A stretch of 64,000 nucleotides of DNA from Metellina segmentata (lineage: Eukaryota > Arthropoda > Arachnida > Araneae > Tetragnathidae), in the NCBI GenBank assembly GCA_947359465.1, contig CANAIC010000141.1, positions 1 through 64,000 of the forward strand. The letters run 5' to 3'. Numbering within the stretch: the first letter of the stretch is position 1; each line of letters starts with the position of its first letter. Below are positions 1 through 12,300 of this stretch, piece after piece. The position numbers and the translations under genes are program-made. Under the pieces are notes generated by a model. It searched no databases and was not told where the DNA came from. It saw only the letters and a list, made by a program, of their open reading frames with translations.

Positions 1-42
1 GAGCCATGTTAGCCGACCTATAAATTAGGCCATAACTCCCGG

Positions 43-59
43 AAAAAAAATCCTTTTTT
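43..59. repeat. A8-TCC-T6 tract (once per monomer)
   Basis: Eight A, then TCC, then six T, followed by four more A at 60-63. Rigid and bendable A/T tracts of this type are frequent in satellites and affect nucleosome placement. The A6 and T6 portions could also pair with a 3-base loop. The A8 run is polymorphic in length (A7, A9 and one T-interrupted copy). Confidence 0.8.
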
Positions 60-145
60 AAAACCGCTTGGGGATCCTGTACAGTATCCACTTTCCTAAA
101 GAACTGCCAGCTTTGGATGAATTCGCTACGTATTTTCTGTCAAAA

Positions 146-153
146 TTCGCGAA
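146..153. repeat. 8-bp palindrome TTCGCGAA
   Basis: A perfect palindrome present in each monomer. It contains overlapping copies of TTCGC and GCGAA, a pentamer found five times per unit on the two strands together (122-126, 146-150, 149-153, 203-207, 350-354). Confidence 0.85.
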
Positions 154-161
154 AACATTGT

Positions 162-194
162 AAAACGCTTTCTTTCGTGAAAAGGAGACGTTTT
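162..194. repeat. Imperfect dyad symmetry, arms AAAACG and CGTTTT
   Basis: AAAACG at 162-167 pairs with CGTTTT at 189-194. Between them TTTC (173-176) and GAAA (179-182) can form an inner stem over a 2-base centre. The middle parts pair only partly. It is a single long imperfect dyad rather than a clean hairpin. The 48005-48377 unit loses two bases from the right arm. Confidence 0.6.
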
Positions 195-203
195 GTTACA
201 TTT

Positions 204-221
204 TCGCAACTTTGGTTGCGA
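204..221. repeat. Perfect hairpin, 7-bp stem with 4-base loop
   Basis: TCGCAAC (204-210), loop TTTG (211-214), GTTGCGA (215-221). The arms are exact complements and the stem does not extend further. It recurs once in every monomer, immediately left of the diagnostic base at 229. In the window the only change I found in it is an extra C at 41833-41834. It is too short to be called a terminator or structured RNA, and no poly-T run follows directly. Confidence 0.85.
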
Positions 222-242
222 TTTCTGGGTGAACCACTATAG

Positions 243-252
243 ATATCGATAT
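243..252. repeat. 10-bp palindrome ATATCGATAT
   Basis: A perfect palindrome within an AT-rich alternating segment. It overlaps GATATC (242-247) and ATCGAT (245-250). With 146-153, 162-194 and 204-221 it makes the middle of the monomer dyad-rich. Confidence 0.85.
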
Positions 253-325
253 ACTTTCACTTCGAGCCTAGGTGGGGTCCGACCCTCTACCTCTATGCGT
301 GATTTCATCCAAATCGGACCAGCCG

Positions 326-335
326 TTTTTTTTTT
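326..335. repeat. T10 homopolymer tract, most length-variable site in the monomer
   Basis: Ten T in all subarray A units. In subarray B it is T9 in two units and T11 in ten. This is the most frequent indel site in the window, as expected of the longest homopolymer under either replication slippage or sequencing error. Confidence 0.93.
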
Positions 336-1068
336 ATCGCCATTTGAATGCGAATTTTTGACTTTTGCCCCGTTGGAGCCATGTTAGCCGACCTATAAAT
401 TAGGCCATAACTCCCGGAAAAAAAATCCTTTTTTAAAACCGCTTGGGGATCCTGTACAGTATCCACTTTCCTAAAGAACTGCCAGCTTTGGATGAATTCG
501 CTACGTATTTTCTGTCAAAATTCGCGAAAACATTGTAAAACGCTTTCTTTCGTGAAAAGGAGACGTTTTGTTACATTTTCGCAACTTTGGTTGCGATTTC
601 TGGGTGAACCACTATAGATATCGATATACTTTCACTTCGAGCCTAGGTGGGGTCCGACCCTCTACCTCTATGCGTGATTTCATCCAAATCGGACCAGCCG
701 TTTTTTTTTTATCGCCATTTGAATGCGAATTTTTGACTTTTGCCCCGTTGGAGCCATGTTAGCCGACCTATAAATTAGGCCATAACTCCCGGAAAAAAAA
801 TCCTTTTTTAAAACCGCTTGGGGATCCTGTACAGTATCCACTTTCCTAAAGAACTGCCAGCTTTGGATGAATTCGCTACGTATTTTCTGTCAAAATTCGC
901 GAAAACATTGTAAAACGCTTTCTTTCGTGAAAAGGAGACGTTTTGTTACATTTTCGCAACTTTGGTTGCGATTTCTGGGTGAACCACTATAGATATCGAT
1001 ATACTTTCACTTCGAGCCTAGGTGGGGTCCGACCCTCTACCTCTATGCGTGATTTCATCCAAATCGGA

Positions 1069-1069
1069 T
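1069..1069. other. Private substitution C to T (monomer 3)
   Basis: The block normally read as AAATCGGACC reads AAATCGGATC at 1061-1070. No other monomer in the window carries this change. It lies just upstream of the T10 tract. It is useful as a unique marker for anchoring reads in this part of the array. Confidence 0.95.
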
Positions 1070-4000
1070 CAGCCGTTTTTTTTTTATCGCCATTTGAATG
1101 CGAATTTTTGACTTTTGCCCCGTTGGAGCCATGTTAGCCGACCTATAAATTAGGCCATAACTCCCGGAAAAAAAATCCTTTTTTAAAACCGCTTGGGGAT
1201 CCTGTACAGTATCCACTTTCCTAAAGAACTGCCAGCTTTGGATGAATTCGCTACGTATTTTCTGTCAAAATTCGCGAAAACATTGTAAAACGCTTTCTTT
1301 CGTGAAAAGGAGACGTTTTGTTACATTTTCGCAACTTTGGTTGCGATTTCTGGGTGAACCACTATAGATATCGATATACTTTCACTTCGAGCCTAGGTGG
1401 GGTCCGACCCTCTACCTCTATGCGTGATTTCATCCAAATCGGACCAGCCGTTTTTTTTTTATCGCCATTTGAATGCGAATTTTTGACTTTTGCCCCGTTG
1501 GAGCCATGTTAGCCGACCTATAAATTAGGCCATAACTCCCGGAAAAAAAATCCTTTTTTAAAACCGCTTGGGGATCCTGTACAGTATCCACTTTCCTAAA
1601 GAACTGCCAGCTTTGGATGAATTCGCTACGTATTTTCTGTCAAAATTCGCGAAAACATTGTAAAACGCTTTCTTTCGTGAAAAGGAGACGTTTTGTTACA
1701 TTTTCGCAACTTTGGTTGCGATTTCTGGGTGAACCACTATAGATATCGATATACTTTCACTTCGAGCCTAGGTGGGGTCCGACCCTCTACCTCTATGCGT
1801 GATTTCATCCAAATCGGACCAGCCGTTTTTTTTTTATCGCCATTTGAATGCGAATTTTTGACTTTTGCCCCGTTGGAGCCATGTTAGCCGACCTATAAAT
1901 TAGGCCATAACTCCCGGAAAAAAAATCCTTTTTTAAAACCGCTTGGGGATCCTGTACAGTATCCACTTTCCTAAAGAACTGCCAGCTTTGGATGAATTCG
2001 CTACGTATTTTCTGTCAAAATTCGCGAAAACATTGTAAAACGCTTTCTTTCGTGAAAAGGAGACGTTTTGTTACATTTTCGCAACTTTGGTTGCGATTTC
2101 TGGGTGAACCACTATAGATATCGATATACTTTCACTTCGAGCCTAGGTGGGGTCCGACCCTCTACCTCTATGCGTGATTTCATCCAAATCGGACCAGCCG
2201 TTTTTTTTTTATCGCCATTTGAATGCGAATTTTTGACTTTTGCCCCGTTGGAGCCATGTTAGCCGACCTATAAATTAGGCCATAACTCCCGGAAAAAAAA
2301 TCCTTTTTTAAAACCGCTTGGGGATCCTGTACAGTATCCACTTTCCTAAAGAACTGCCAGCTTTGGATGAATTCGCTACGTATTTTCTGTCAAAATTCGC
2401 GAAAACATTGTAAAACGCTTTCTTTCGTGAAAAGGAGACGTTTTGTTACATTTTCGCAACTTTGGTTGCGATTTCTGGGTGAACCACTATAGATATCGAT
2501 ATACTTTCACTTCGAGCCTAGGTGGGGTCCGACCCTCTACCTCTATGCGTGATTTCATCCAAATCGGACCAGCCGTTTTTTTTTTATCGCCATTTGAATG
2601 CGAATTTTTGACTTTTGCCCCGTTGGAGCCATGTTAGCCGACCTATAAATTAGGCCATAACTCCCGGAAAAAAAATCCTTTTTTAAAACCGCTTGGGGAT
2701 CCTGTACAGTATCCACTTTCCTAAAGAACTGCCAGCTTTGGATGAATTCGCTACGTATTTTCTGTCAAAATTCGCGAAAACATTGTAAAACGCTTTCTTT
2801 CGTGAAAAGGAGACGTTTTGTTACATTTTCGCAACTTTGGTTGCGATTTCTGGGTGAACCACTATAGATATCGATATACTTTCACTTCGAGCCTAGGTGG
2901 GGTCCGACCCTCTACCTCTATGCGTGATTTCATCCAAATCGGACCAGCCGTTTTTTTTTTATCGCCATTTGAATGCGAATTTTTGACTTTTGCCCCGTTG
3001 GAGCCATGTTAGCCGACCTATAAATTAGGCCATAACTCCCGGAAAAAAAATCCTTTTTTAAAACCGCTTGGGGATCCTGTACAGTATCCACTTTCCTAAA
3101 GAACTGCCAGCTTTGGATGAATTCGCTACGTATTTTCTGTCAAAATTCGCGAAAACATTGTAAAACGCTTTCTTTCGTGAAAAGGAGACGTTTTGTTACA
3201 TTTTCGCAACTTTGGTTGCGATTTCTGGGTGAACCACTATAGATATCGATATACTTTCACTTCGAGCCTAGGTGGGGTCCGACCCTCTACCTCTATGCGT
3301 GATTTCATCCAAATCGGACCAGCCGTTTTTTTTTTATCGCCATTTGAATGCGAATTTTTGACTTTTGCCCCGTTGGAGCCATGTTAGCCGACCTATAAAT
3401 TAGGCCATAACTCCCGGAAAAAAAATCCTTTTTTAAAACCGCTTGGGGATCCTGTACAGTATCCACTTTCCTAAAGAACTGCCAGCTTTGGATGAATTCG
3501 CTACGTATTTTCTGTCAAAATTCGCGAAAACATTGTAAAACGCTTTCTTTCGTGAAAAGGAGACGTTTTGTTACATTTTCGCAACTTTGGTTGCGATTTC
3601 TGGGTGAACCACTATAGATATCGATATACTTTCACTTCGAGCCTAGGTGGGGTCCGACCCTCTACCTCTATGCGTGATTTCATCCAAATCGGACCAGCCG
3701 TTTTTTTTTTATCGCCATTTGAATGCGAATTTTTGACTTTTGCCCCGTTGGAGCCATGTTAGCCGACCTATAAATTAGGCCATAACTCCCGGAAAAAAAA
3801 TCCTTTTTTAAAACCGCTTGGGGATCCTGTACAGTATCCACTTTCCTAAAGAACTGCCAGCTTTGGATGAATTCGCTACGTATTTTCTGTCAAAATTCGC
3901 GAAAACATTGTAAAACGCTTTCTTTCGTGAAAAGGAGACGTTTTGTTACATTTTCGCAACTTTGGTTGCGATTTCTGGGTGAACCACTATAGATATCGAT

Positions 4001-6000
4001 ATACTTTCACTTCGAGCCTAGGTGGGGTCCGACCCTCTACCTCTATGCGTGATTTCATCCAAATCGGACCAGCCGTTTTTTTTTTATCGCCATTTGAATG
4101 CGAATTTTTGACTTTTGCCCCGTTGGAGCCATGTTAGCCGACCTATAAATTAGGCCATAACTCCCGGAAAAAAAATCCTTTTTTAAAACCGCTTGGGGAT
4201 CCTGTACAGTATCCACTTTCCTAAAGAACTGCCAGCTTTGGATGAATTCGCTACGTATTTTCTGTCAAAATTCGCGAAAACATTGTAAAACGCTTTCTTT
4301 CGTGAAAAGGAGACGTTTTGTTACATTTTCGCAACTTTGGTTGCGATTTCTGGGTGAACCACTATAGATATCGATATACTTTCACTTCGAGCCTAGGTGG
4401 GGTCCGACCCTCTACCTCTATGCGTGATTTCATCCAAATCGGACCAGCCGTTTTTTTTTTATCGCCATTTGAATGCGAATTTTTGACTTTTGCCCCGTTG
4501 GAGCCATGTTAGCCGACCTATAAATTAGGCCATAACTCCCGGAAAAAAAATCCTTTTTTAAAACCGCTTGGGGATCCTGTACAGTATCCACTTTCCTAAA
4601 GAACTGCCAGCTTTGGATGAATTCGCTACGTATTTTCTGTCAAAATTCGCGAAAACATTGTAAAACGCTTTCTTTCGTGAAAAGGAGACGTTTTGTTACA
4701 TTTTCGCAACTTTGGTTGCGATTTCTGGGTGAACCACTATAGATATCGATATACTTTCACTTCGAGCCTAGGTGGGGTCCGACCCTCTACCTCTATGCGT
4801 GATTTCATCCAAATCGGACCAGCCGTTTTTTTTTTATCGCCATTTGAATGCGAATTTTTGACTTTTGCCCCGTTGGAGCCATGTTAGCCGACCTATAAAT
4901 TAGGCCATAACTCCCGGAAAAAAAATCCTTTTTTAAAACCGCTTGGGGATCCTGTACAGTATCCACTTTCCTAAAGAACTGCCAGCTTTGGATGAATTCG
5001 CTACGTATTTTCTGTCAAAATTCGCGAAAACATTGTAAAACGCTTTCTTTCGTGAAAAGGAGACGTTTTGTTACATTTTCGCAACTTTGGTTGCGATTTC
5101 TGGGTGAACCACTATAGATATCGATATACTTTCACTTCGAGCCTAGGTGGGGTCCGACCCTCTACCTCTATGCGTGATTTCATCCAAATCGGACCAGCCG
5201 TTTTTTTTTTATCGCCATTTGAATGCGAATTTTTGACTTTTGCCCCGTTGGAGCCATGTTAGCCGACCTATAAATTAGGCCATAACTCCCGGAAAAAAAA
5301 TCCTTTTTTAAAACCGCTTGGGGATCCTGTACAGTATCCACTTTCCTAAAGAACTGCCAGCTTTGGATGAATTCGCTACGTATTTTCTGTCAAAATTCGC
5401 GAAAACATTGTAAAACGCTTTCTTTCGTGAAAAGGAGACGTTTTGTTACATTTTCGCAACTTTGGTTGCGATTTCTGGGTGAACCACTATAGATATCGAT
5501 ATACTTTCACTTCGAGCCTAGGTGGGGTCCGACCCTCTACCTCTATGCGTGATTTCATCCAAATCGGACCAGCCGTTTTTTTTTTATCGCCATTTGAATG
5601 CGAATTTTTGACTTTTGCCCCGTTGGAGCCATGTTAGCCGACCTATAAATTAGGCCATAACTCCCGGAAAAAAAATCCTTTTTTAAAACCGCTTGGGGAT
5701 CCTGTACAGTATCCACTTTCCTAAAGAACTGCCAGCTTTGGATGAATTCGCTACGTATTTTCTGTCAAAATTCGCGAAAACATTGTAAAACGCTTTCTTT
5801 CGTGAAAAGGAGACGTTTTGTTACATTTTCGCAACTTTGGTTGCGATTTCTGGGTGAACCACTATAGATATCGATATACTTTCACTTCGAGCCTAGGTGG
5901 GGTCCGACCCTCTACCTCTATGCGTGATTTCATCCAAATCGGACCAGCCGTTTTTTTTTTATCGCCATTTGAATGCGAATTTTTGACTTTTGCCCCGTTG

Positions 6001-6376
6001 GAGCCATGTTAGCCGACCTATAAATTAGGCCATAACTCCCGGAAAAAATAATCCTTTTTTAAAACCGCTTGGGGATCCTGTACAGTATCCACTTTCCTAA
6101 AGAACTGCCAGCTTTGGATGAATTCGCTACGTATTTTCTGTCAAAATTCGCGAAAACATTGTAAAACGCTTTCTTTCGTGAAAAGGAGACGTTTTGTTAC
6201 ATTTTCGCAACTTTGGTTGCGATTTCTGGGTGAACCACTATAGATATCGATATACTTTCACTTCGAGCCTAGGTGGGGTCCGACCCTCTACCTCTATGCG
6301 TGATTTCATCCAAATCGGACCAGCCGTTTTTTTTTTATCGCCATTTGAATGCGAATTTTTGACTTTTGCCCCGTTG
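6001..6376 (+). repeat. 376-bp monomer with interrupted A-tract
   Basis: Monomer 17 has a T inserted within the A8 tract at 6049, giving A6-T-A2 before TCC. This is the only length change in the whole of subarray A and shifts the phase of all later units by one base. Unlike the indels of subarray B it is not a simple homopolymer length change, so it is more likely to be a real mutation. Confidence 0.93.
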
Positions 6377-9300
6377 GAGCCATGTTAGCCGACCTATAAA
6401 TTAGGCCATAACTCCCGGAAAAAAAATCCTTTTTTAAAACCGCTTGGGGATCCTGTACAGTATCCACTTTCCTAAAGAACTGCCAGCTTTGGATGAATTC
6501 GCTACGTATTTTCTGTCAAAATTCGCGAAAACATTGTAAAACGCTTTCTTTCGTGAAAAGGAGACGTTTTGTTACATTTTCGCAACTTTGGTTGCGATTT
6601 CTGGGTGAACCACTATAGATATCGATATACTTTCACTTCGAGCCTAGGTGGGGTCCGACCCTCTACCTCTATGCGTGATTTCATCCAAATCGGACCAGCC
6701 GTTTTTTTTTTATCGCCATTTGAATGCGAATTTTTGACTTTTGCCCCGTTGGAGCCATGTTAGCCGACCTATAAATTAGGCCATAACTCCCGGAAAAAAA
6801 ATCCTTTTTTAAAACCGCTTGGGGATCCTGTACAGTATCCACTTTCCTAAAGAACTGCCAGCTTTGGATGAATTCGCTACGTATTTTCTGTCAAAATTCG
6901 CGAAAACATTGTAAAACGCTTTCTTTCGTGAAAAGGAGACGTTTTGTTACATTTTCGCAACTTTGGTTGCGATTTCTGGGTGAACCACTATAGATATCGA
7001 TATACTTTCACTTCGAGCCTAGGTGGGGTCCGACCCTCTACCTCTATGCGTGATTTCATCCAAATCGGACCAGCCGTTTTTTTTTTATCGCCATTTGAAT
7101 GCGAATTTTTGACTTTTGCCCCGTTGGAGCCATGTTAGCCGACCTATAAATTAGGCCATAACTCCCGGAAAAAAAATCCTTTTTTAAAACCGCTTGGGGA
7201 TCCTGTACAGTATCCACTTTCCTAAAGAACTGCCAGCTTTGGATGAATTCGCTACGTATTTTCTGTCAAAATTCGCGAAAACATTGTAAAACGCTTTCTT
7301 TCGTGAAAAGGAGACGTTTTGTTACATTTTCGCAACTTTGGTTGCGATTTCTGGGTGAACCACTATAGATATCGATATACTTTCACTTCGAGCCTAGGTG
7401 GGGTCCGACCCTCTACCTCTATGCGTGATTTCATCCAAATCGGACCAGCCGTTTTTTTTTTATCGCCATTTGAATGCGAATTTTTGACTTTTGCCCCGTT
7501 GGAGCCATGTTAGCCGACCTATAAATTAGGCCATAACTCCCGGAAAAAAAATCCTTTTTTAAAACCGCTTGGGGATCCTGTACAGTATCCACTTTCCTAA
7601 AGAACTGCCAGCTTTGGATGAATTCGCTACGTATTTTCTGTCAAAATTCGCGAAAACATTGTAAAACGCTTTCTTTCGTGAAAAGGAGACGTTTTGTTAC
7701 ATTTTCGCAACTTTGGTTGCGATTTCTGGGTGAACCACTATAGATATCGATATACTTTCACTTCGAGCCTAGGTGGGGTCCGACCCTCTACCTCTATGCG
7801 TGATTTCATCCAAATCGGACCAGCCGTTTTTTTTTTATCGCCATTTGAATGCGAATTTTTGACTTTTGCCCCGTTGGAGCCATGTTAGCCGACCTATAAA
7901 TTAGGCCATAACTCCCGGAAAAAAAATCCTTTTTTAAAACCGCTTGGGGATCCTGTACAGTATCCACTTTCCTAAAGAACTGCCAGCTTTGGATGAATTC
8001 GCTACGTATTTTCTGTCAAAATTCGCGAAAACATTGTAAAACGCTTTCTTTCGTGAAAAGGAGACGTTTTGTTACATTTTCGCAACTTTGGTTGCGATTT
8101 CTGGGTGAACCACTATAGATATCGATATACTTTCACTTCGAGCCTAGGTGGGGTCCGACCCTCTACCTCTATGCGTGATTTCATCCAAATCGGACCAGCC
8201 GTTTTTTTTTTATCGCCATTTGAATGCGAATTTTTGACTTTTGCCCCGTTGGAGCCATGTTAGCCGACCTATAAATTAGGCCATAACTCCCGGAAAAAAA
8301 ATCCTTTTTTAAAACCGCTTGGGGATCCTGTACAGTATCCACTTTCCTAAAGAACTGCCAGCTTTGGATGAATTCGCTACGTATTTTCTGTCAAAATTCG
8401 CGAAAACATTGTAAAACGCTTTCTTTCGTGAAAAGGAGACGTTTTGTTACATTTTCGCAACTTTGGTTGCGATTTCTGGGTGAACCACTATAGATATCGA
8501 TATACTTTCACTTCGAGCCTAGGTGGGGTCCGACCCTCTACCTCTATGCGTGATTTCATCCAAATCGGACCAGCCGTTTTTTTTTTATCGCCATTTGAAT
8601 GCGAATTTTTGACTTTTGCCCCGTTGGAGCCATGTTAGCCGACCTATAAATTAGGCCATAACTCCCGGAAAAAAAATCCTTTTTTAAAACCGCTTGGGGA
8701 TCCTGTACAGTATCCACTTTCCTAAAGAACTGCCAGCTTTGGATGAATTCGCTACGTATTTTCTGTCAAAATTCGCGAAAACATTGTAAAACGCTTTCTT
8801 TCGTGAAAAGGAGACGTTTTGTTACATTTTCGCAACTTTGGTTGCGATTTCTGGGTGAACCACTATAGATATCGATATACTTTCACTTCGAGCCTAGGTG
8901 GGGTCCGACCCTCTACCTCTATGCGTGATTTCATCCAAATCGGACCAGCCGTTTTTTTTTTATCGCCATTTGAATGCGAATTTTTGACTTTTGCCCCGTT
9001 GGAGCCATGTTAGCCGACCTATAAATTAGGCCATAACTCCCGGAAAAAAAATCCTTTTTTAAAACCGCTTGGGGATCCTGTACAGTATCCACTTTCCTAA
9101 AGAACTGCCAGCTTTGGATGAATTCGCTACGTATTTTCTGTCAAAATTCGCGAAAACATTGTAAAACGCTTTCTTTCGTGAAAAGGAGACGTTTTGTTAC
9201 ATTTTCGCAACTTTGGTTGCGATTTCTGGGTGAACCACTATAGATATCGATATACTTTCACTTCGAGCCTAGGTGGGGTCCGACCCTCTACCTCTATGCG

Positions 9301-12300
9301 TGATTTCATCCAAATCGGACCAGCCGTTTTTTTTTTATCGCCATTTGAATGCGAATTTTTGACTTTTGCCCCGTTGGAGCCATGTTAGCCGACCTATAAA
9401 TTAGGCCATAACTCCCGGAAAAAAAATCCTTTTTTAAAACCGCTTGGGGATCCTGTACAGTATCCACTTTCCTAAAGAACTGCCAGCTTTGGATGAATTC
9501 GCTACGTATTTTCTGTCAAAATTCGCGAAAACATTGTAAAACGCTTTCTTTCGTGAAAAGGAGACGTTTTGTTACATTTTCGCAACTTTGGTTGCGATTT
9601 CTGGGTGAACCACTATAGATATCGATATACTTTCACTTCGAGCCTAGGTGGGGTCCGACCCTCTACCTCTATGCGTGATTTCATCCAAATCGGACCAGCC
9701 GTTTTTTTTTTATCGCCATTTGAATGCGAATTTTTGACTTTTGCCCCGTTGGAGCCATGTTAGCCGACCTATAAATTAGGCCATAACTCCCGGAAAAAAA
9801 ATCCTTTTTTAAAACCGCTTGGGGATCCTGTACAGTATCCACTTTCCTAAAGAACTGCCAGCTTTGGATGAATTCGCTACGTATTTTCTGTCAAAATTCG
9901 CGAAAACATTGTAAAACGCTTTCTTTCGTGAAAAGGAGACGTTTTGTTACATTTTCGCAACTTTGGTTGCGATTTCTGGGTGAACCACTATAGATATCGA
10001 TATACTTTCACTTCGAGCCTAGGTGGGGTCCGACCCTCTACCTCTATGCGTGATTTCATCCAAATCGGACCAGCCGTTTTTTTTTTATCGCCATTTGAAT
10101 GCGAATTTTTGACTTTTGCCCCGTTGGAGCCATGTTAGCCGACCTATAAATTAGGCCATAACTCCCGGAAAAAAAATCCTTTTTTAAAACCGCTTGGGGA
10201 TCCTGTACAGTATCCACTTTCCTAAAGAACTGCCAGCTTTGGATGAATTCGCTACGTATTTTCTGTCAAAATTCGCGAAAACATTGTAAAACGCTTTCTT
10301 TCGTGAAAAGGAGACGTTTTGTTACATTTTCGCAACTTTGGTTGCGATTTCTGGGTGAACCACTATAGATATCGATATACTTTCACTTCGAGCCTAGGTG
10401 GGGTCCGACCCTCTACCTCTATGCGTGATTTCATCCAAATCGGACCAGCCGTTTTTTTTTTATCGCCATTTGAATGCGAATTTTTGACTTTTGCCCCGTT
10501 GGAGCCATGTTAGCCGACCTATAAATTAGGCCATAACTCCCGGAAAAAAAATCCTTTTTTAAAACCGCTTGGGGATCCTGTACAGTATCCACTTTCCTAA
10601 AGAACTGCCAGCTTTGGATGAATTCGCTACGTATTTTCTGTCAAAATTCGCGAAAACATTGTAAAACGCTTTCTTTCGTGAAAAGGAGACGTTTTGTTAC
10701 ATTTTCGCAACTTTGGTTGCGATTTCTGGGTGAACCACTATAGATATCGATATACTTTCACTTCGAGCCTAGGTGGGGTCCGACCCTCTACCTCTATGCG
10801 TGATTTCATCCAAATCGGACCAGCCGTTTTTTTTTTATCGCCATTTGAATGCGAATTTTTGACTTTTGCCCCGTTGGAGCCATGTTAGCCGACCTATAAA
10901 TTAGGCCATAACTCCCGGAAAAAAAATCCTTTTTTAAAACCGCTTGGGGATCCTGTACAGTATCCACTTTCCTAAAGAACTGCCAGCTTTGGATGAATTC
11001 GCTACGTATTTTCTGTCAAAATTCGCGAAAACATTGTAAAACGCTTTCTTTCGTGAAAAGGAGACGTTTTGTTACATTTTCGCAACTTTGGTTGCGATTT
11101 CTGGGTGAACCACTATAGATATCGATATACTTTCACTTCGAGCCTAGGTGGGGTCCGACCCTCTACCTCTATGCGTGATTTCATCCAAATCGGACCAGCC
11201 GTTTTTTTTTTATCGCCATTTGAATGCGAATTTTTGACTTTTGCCCCGTTGGAGCCATGTTAGCCGACCTATAAATTAGGCCATAACTCCCGGAAAAAAA
11301 ATCCTTTTTTAAAACCGCTTGGGGATCCTGTACAGTATCCACTTTCCTAAAGAACTGCCAGCTTTGGATGAATTCGCTACGTATTTTCTGTCAAAATTCG
11401 CGAAAACATTGTAAAACGCTTTCTTTCGTGAAAAGGAGACGTTTTGTTACATTTTCGCAACTTTGGTTGCGATTTCTGGGTGAACCACTATAGATATCGA
11501 TATACTTTCACTTCGAGCCTAGGTGGGGTCCGACCCTCTACCTCTATGCGTGATTTCATCCAAATCGGACCAGCCGTTTTTTTTTTATCGCCATTTGAAT
11601 GCGAATTTTTGACTTTTGCCCCGTTGGAGCCATGTTAGCCGACCTATAAATTAGGCCATAACTCCCGGAAAAAAAATCCTTTTTTAAAACCGCTTGGGGA
11701 TCCTGTACAGTATCCACTTTCCTAAAGAACTGCCAGCTTTGGATGAATTCGCTACGTATTTTCTGTCAAAATTCGCGAAAACATTGTAAAACGCTTTCTT
11801 TCGTGAAAAGGAGACGTTTTGTTACATTTTCGCAACTTTGGTTGCGATTTCTGGGTGAACCACTATAGATATCGATATACTTTCACTTCGAGCCTAGGTG
11901 GGGTCCGACCCTCTACCTCTATGCGTGATTTCATCCAAATCGGACCAGCCGTTTTTTTTTTATCGCCATTTGAATGCGAATTTTTGACTTTTGCCCCGTT
12001 GGAGCCATGTTAGCCGACCTATAAATTAGGCCATAACTCCCGGAAAAAAAATCCTTTTTTAAAACCGCTTGGGGATCCTGTACAGTATCCACTTTCCTAA
12101 AGAACTGCCAGCTTTGGATGAATTCGCTACGTATTTTCTGTCAAAATTCGCGAAAACATTGTAAAACGCTTTCTTTCGTGAAAAGGAGACGTTTTGTTAC
12201 ATTTTCGCAACTTTGGTTGCGATTTCTGGGTGAACCACTATAGATATCGATATACTTTCACTTCGAGCCTAGGTGGGGTCCGACCCTCTACCTCTATGCG

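Larger units (their letters stand above)
1..375 (+). repeat. Reference monomer (subarray A consensus)
   Basis: This unit is used here as the coordinate system for the monomer. Landmarks in order are: TATAAA-like 19-24; A8 tract 43-50, TCC, T6 tract 54-59; GGATCC 72-77; TGTACA 78-83; GAATTC 119-124; palindrome TTCGCGAA 146-153; imperfect dyad 162-194; perfect hairpin 204-221; diagnostic base 229 (G in A, A in B); palindrome ATATCGATAT 243-252; CCTAGG 267-272; T10 tract 326-335. I saw no convincing similarity between the first and second halves, so this is a simple unit and not an obvious dimer. Its length is close to two nucleosome repeats, which is common among satellites. The choice of start base is arbitrary because the array has no visible end. 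Confidence 0.97.

Noticed and set aside
19..24. TATAAA-like motif in each monomer as a promoter
   Set aside because: A six-base AT-rich match is expected often in DNA of this composition, and no initiator or coding sequence follows. Satellite transcription is possible but is not shown by this.
173..190. Possible CENP-B box around TTTCGTGAAAAGGAGA
   Set aside because: It has TTCG and the central A, but the required CGGG part reads GAGA. The match is too weak to call.
204..221. Hairpin as a transcription terminator or structured RNA
   Set aside because: The stem is only 7 bp, no T-run follows directly, and no gene lies upstream.
1..375. Monomer as a dimer of two related halves of about 188 bp
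   Set aside because: Comparing the halves by eye gives no alignment beyond scattered short words such as TTCGC. A dot plot would settle it.
193..387. A 64-codon open frame recurring once per monomer on the + strand, preceded by AAAGGAG
   Set aside because: It starts with TTG, not ATG, and ends in the next unit. It repeats only because the DNA repeats, and small indels in subarray B break it freely. The AAAGGAG resemblance to a ribosome binding site is meaningless in a eukaryotic satellite. The protein has no recognisable domain.
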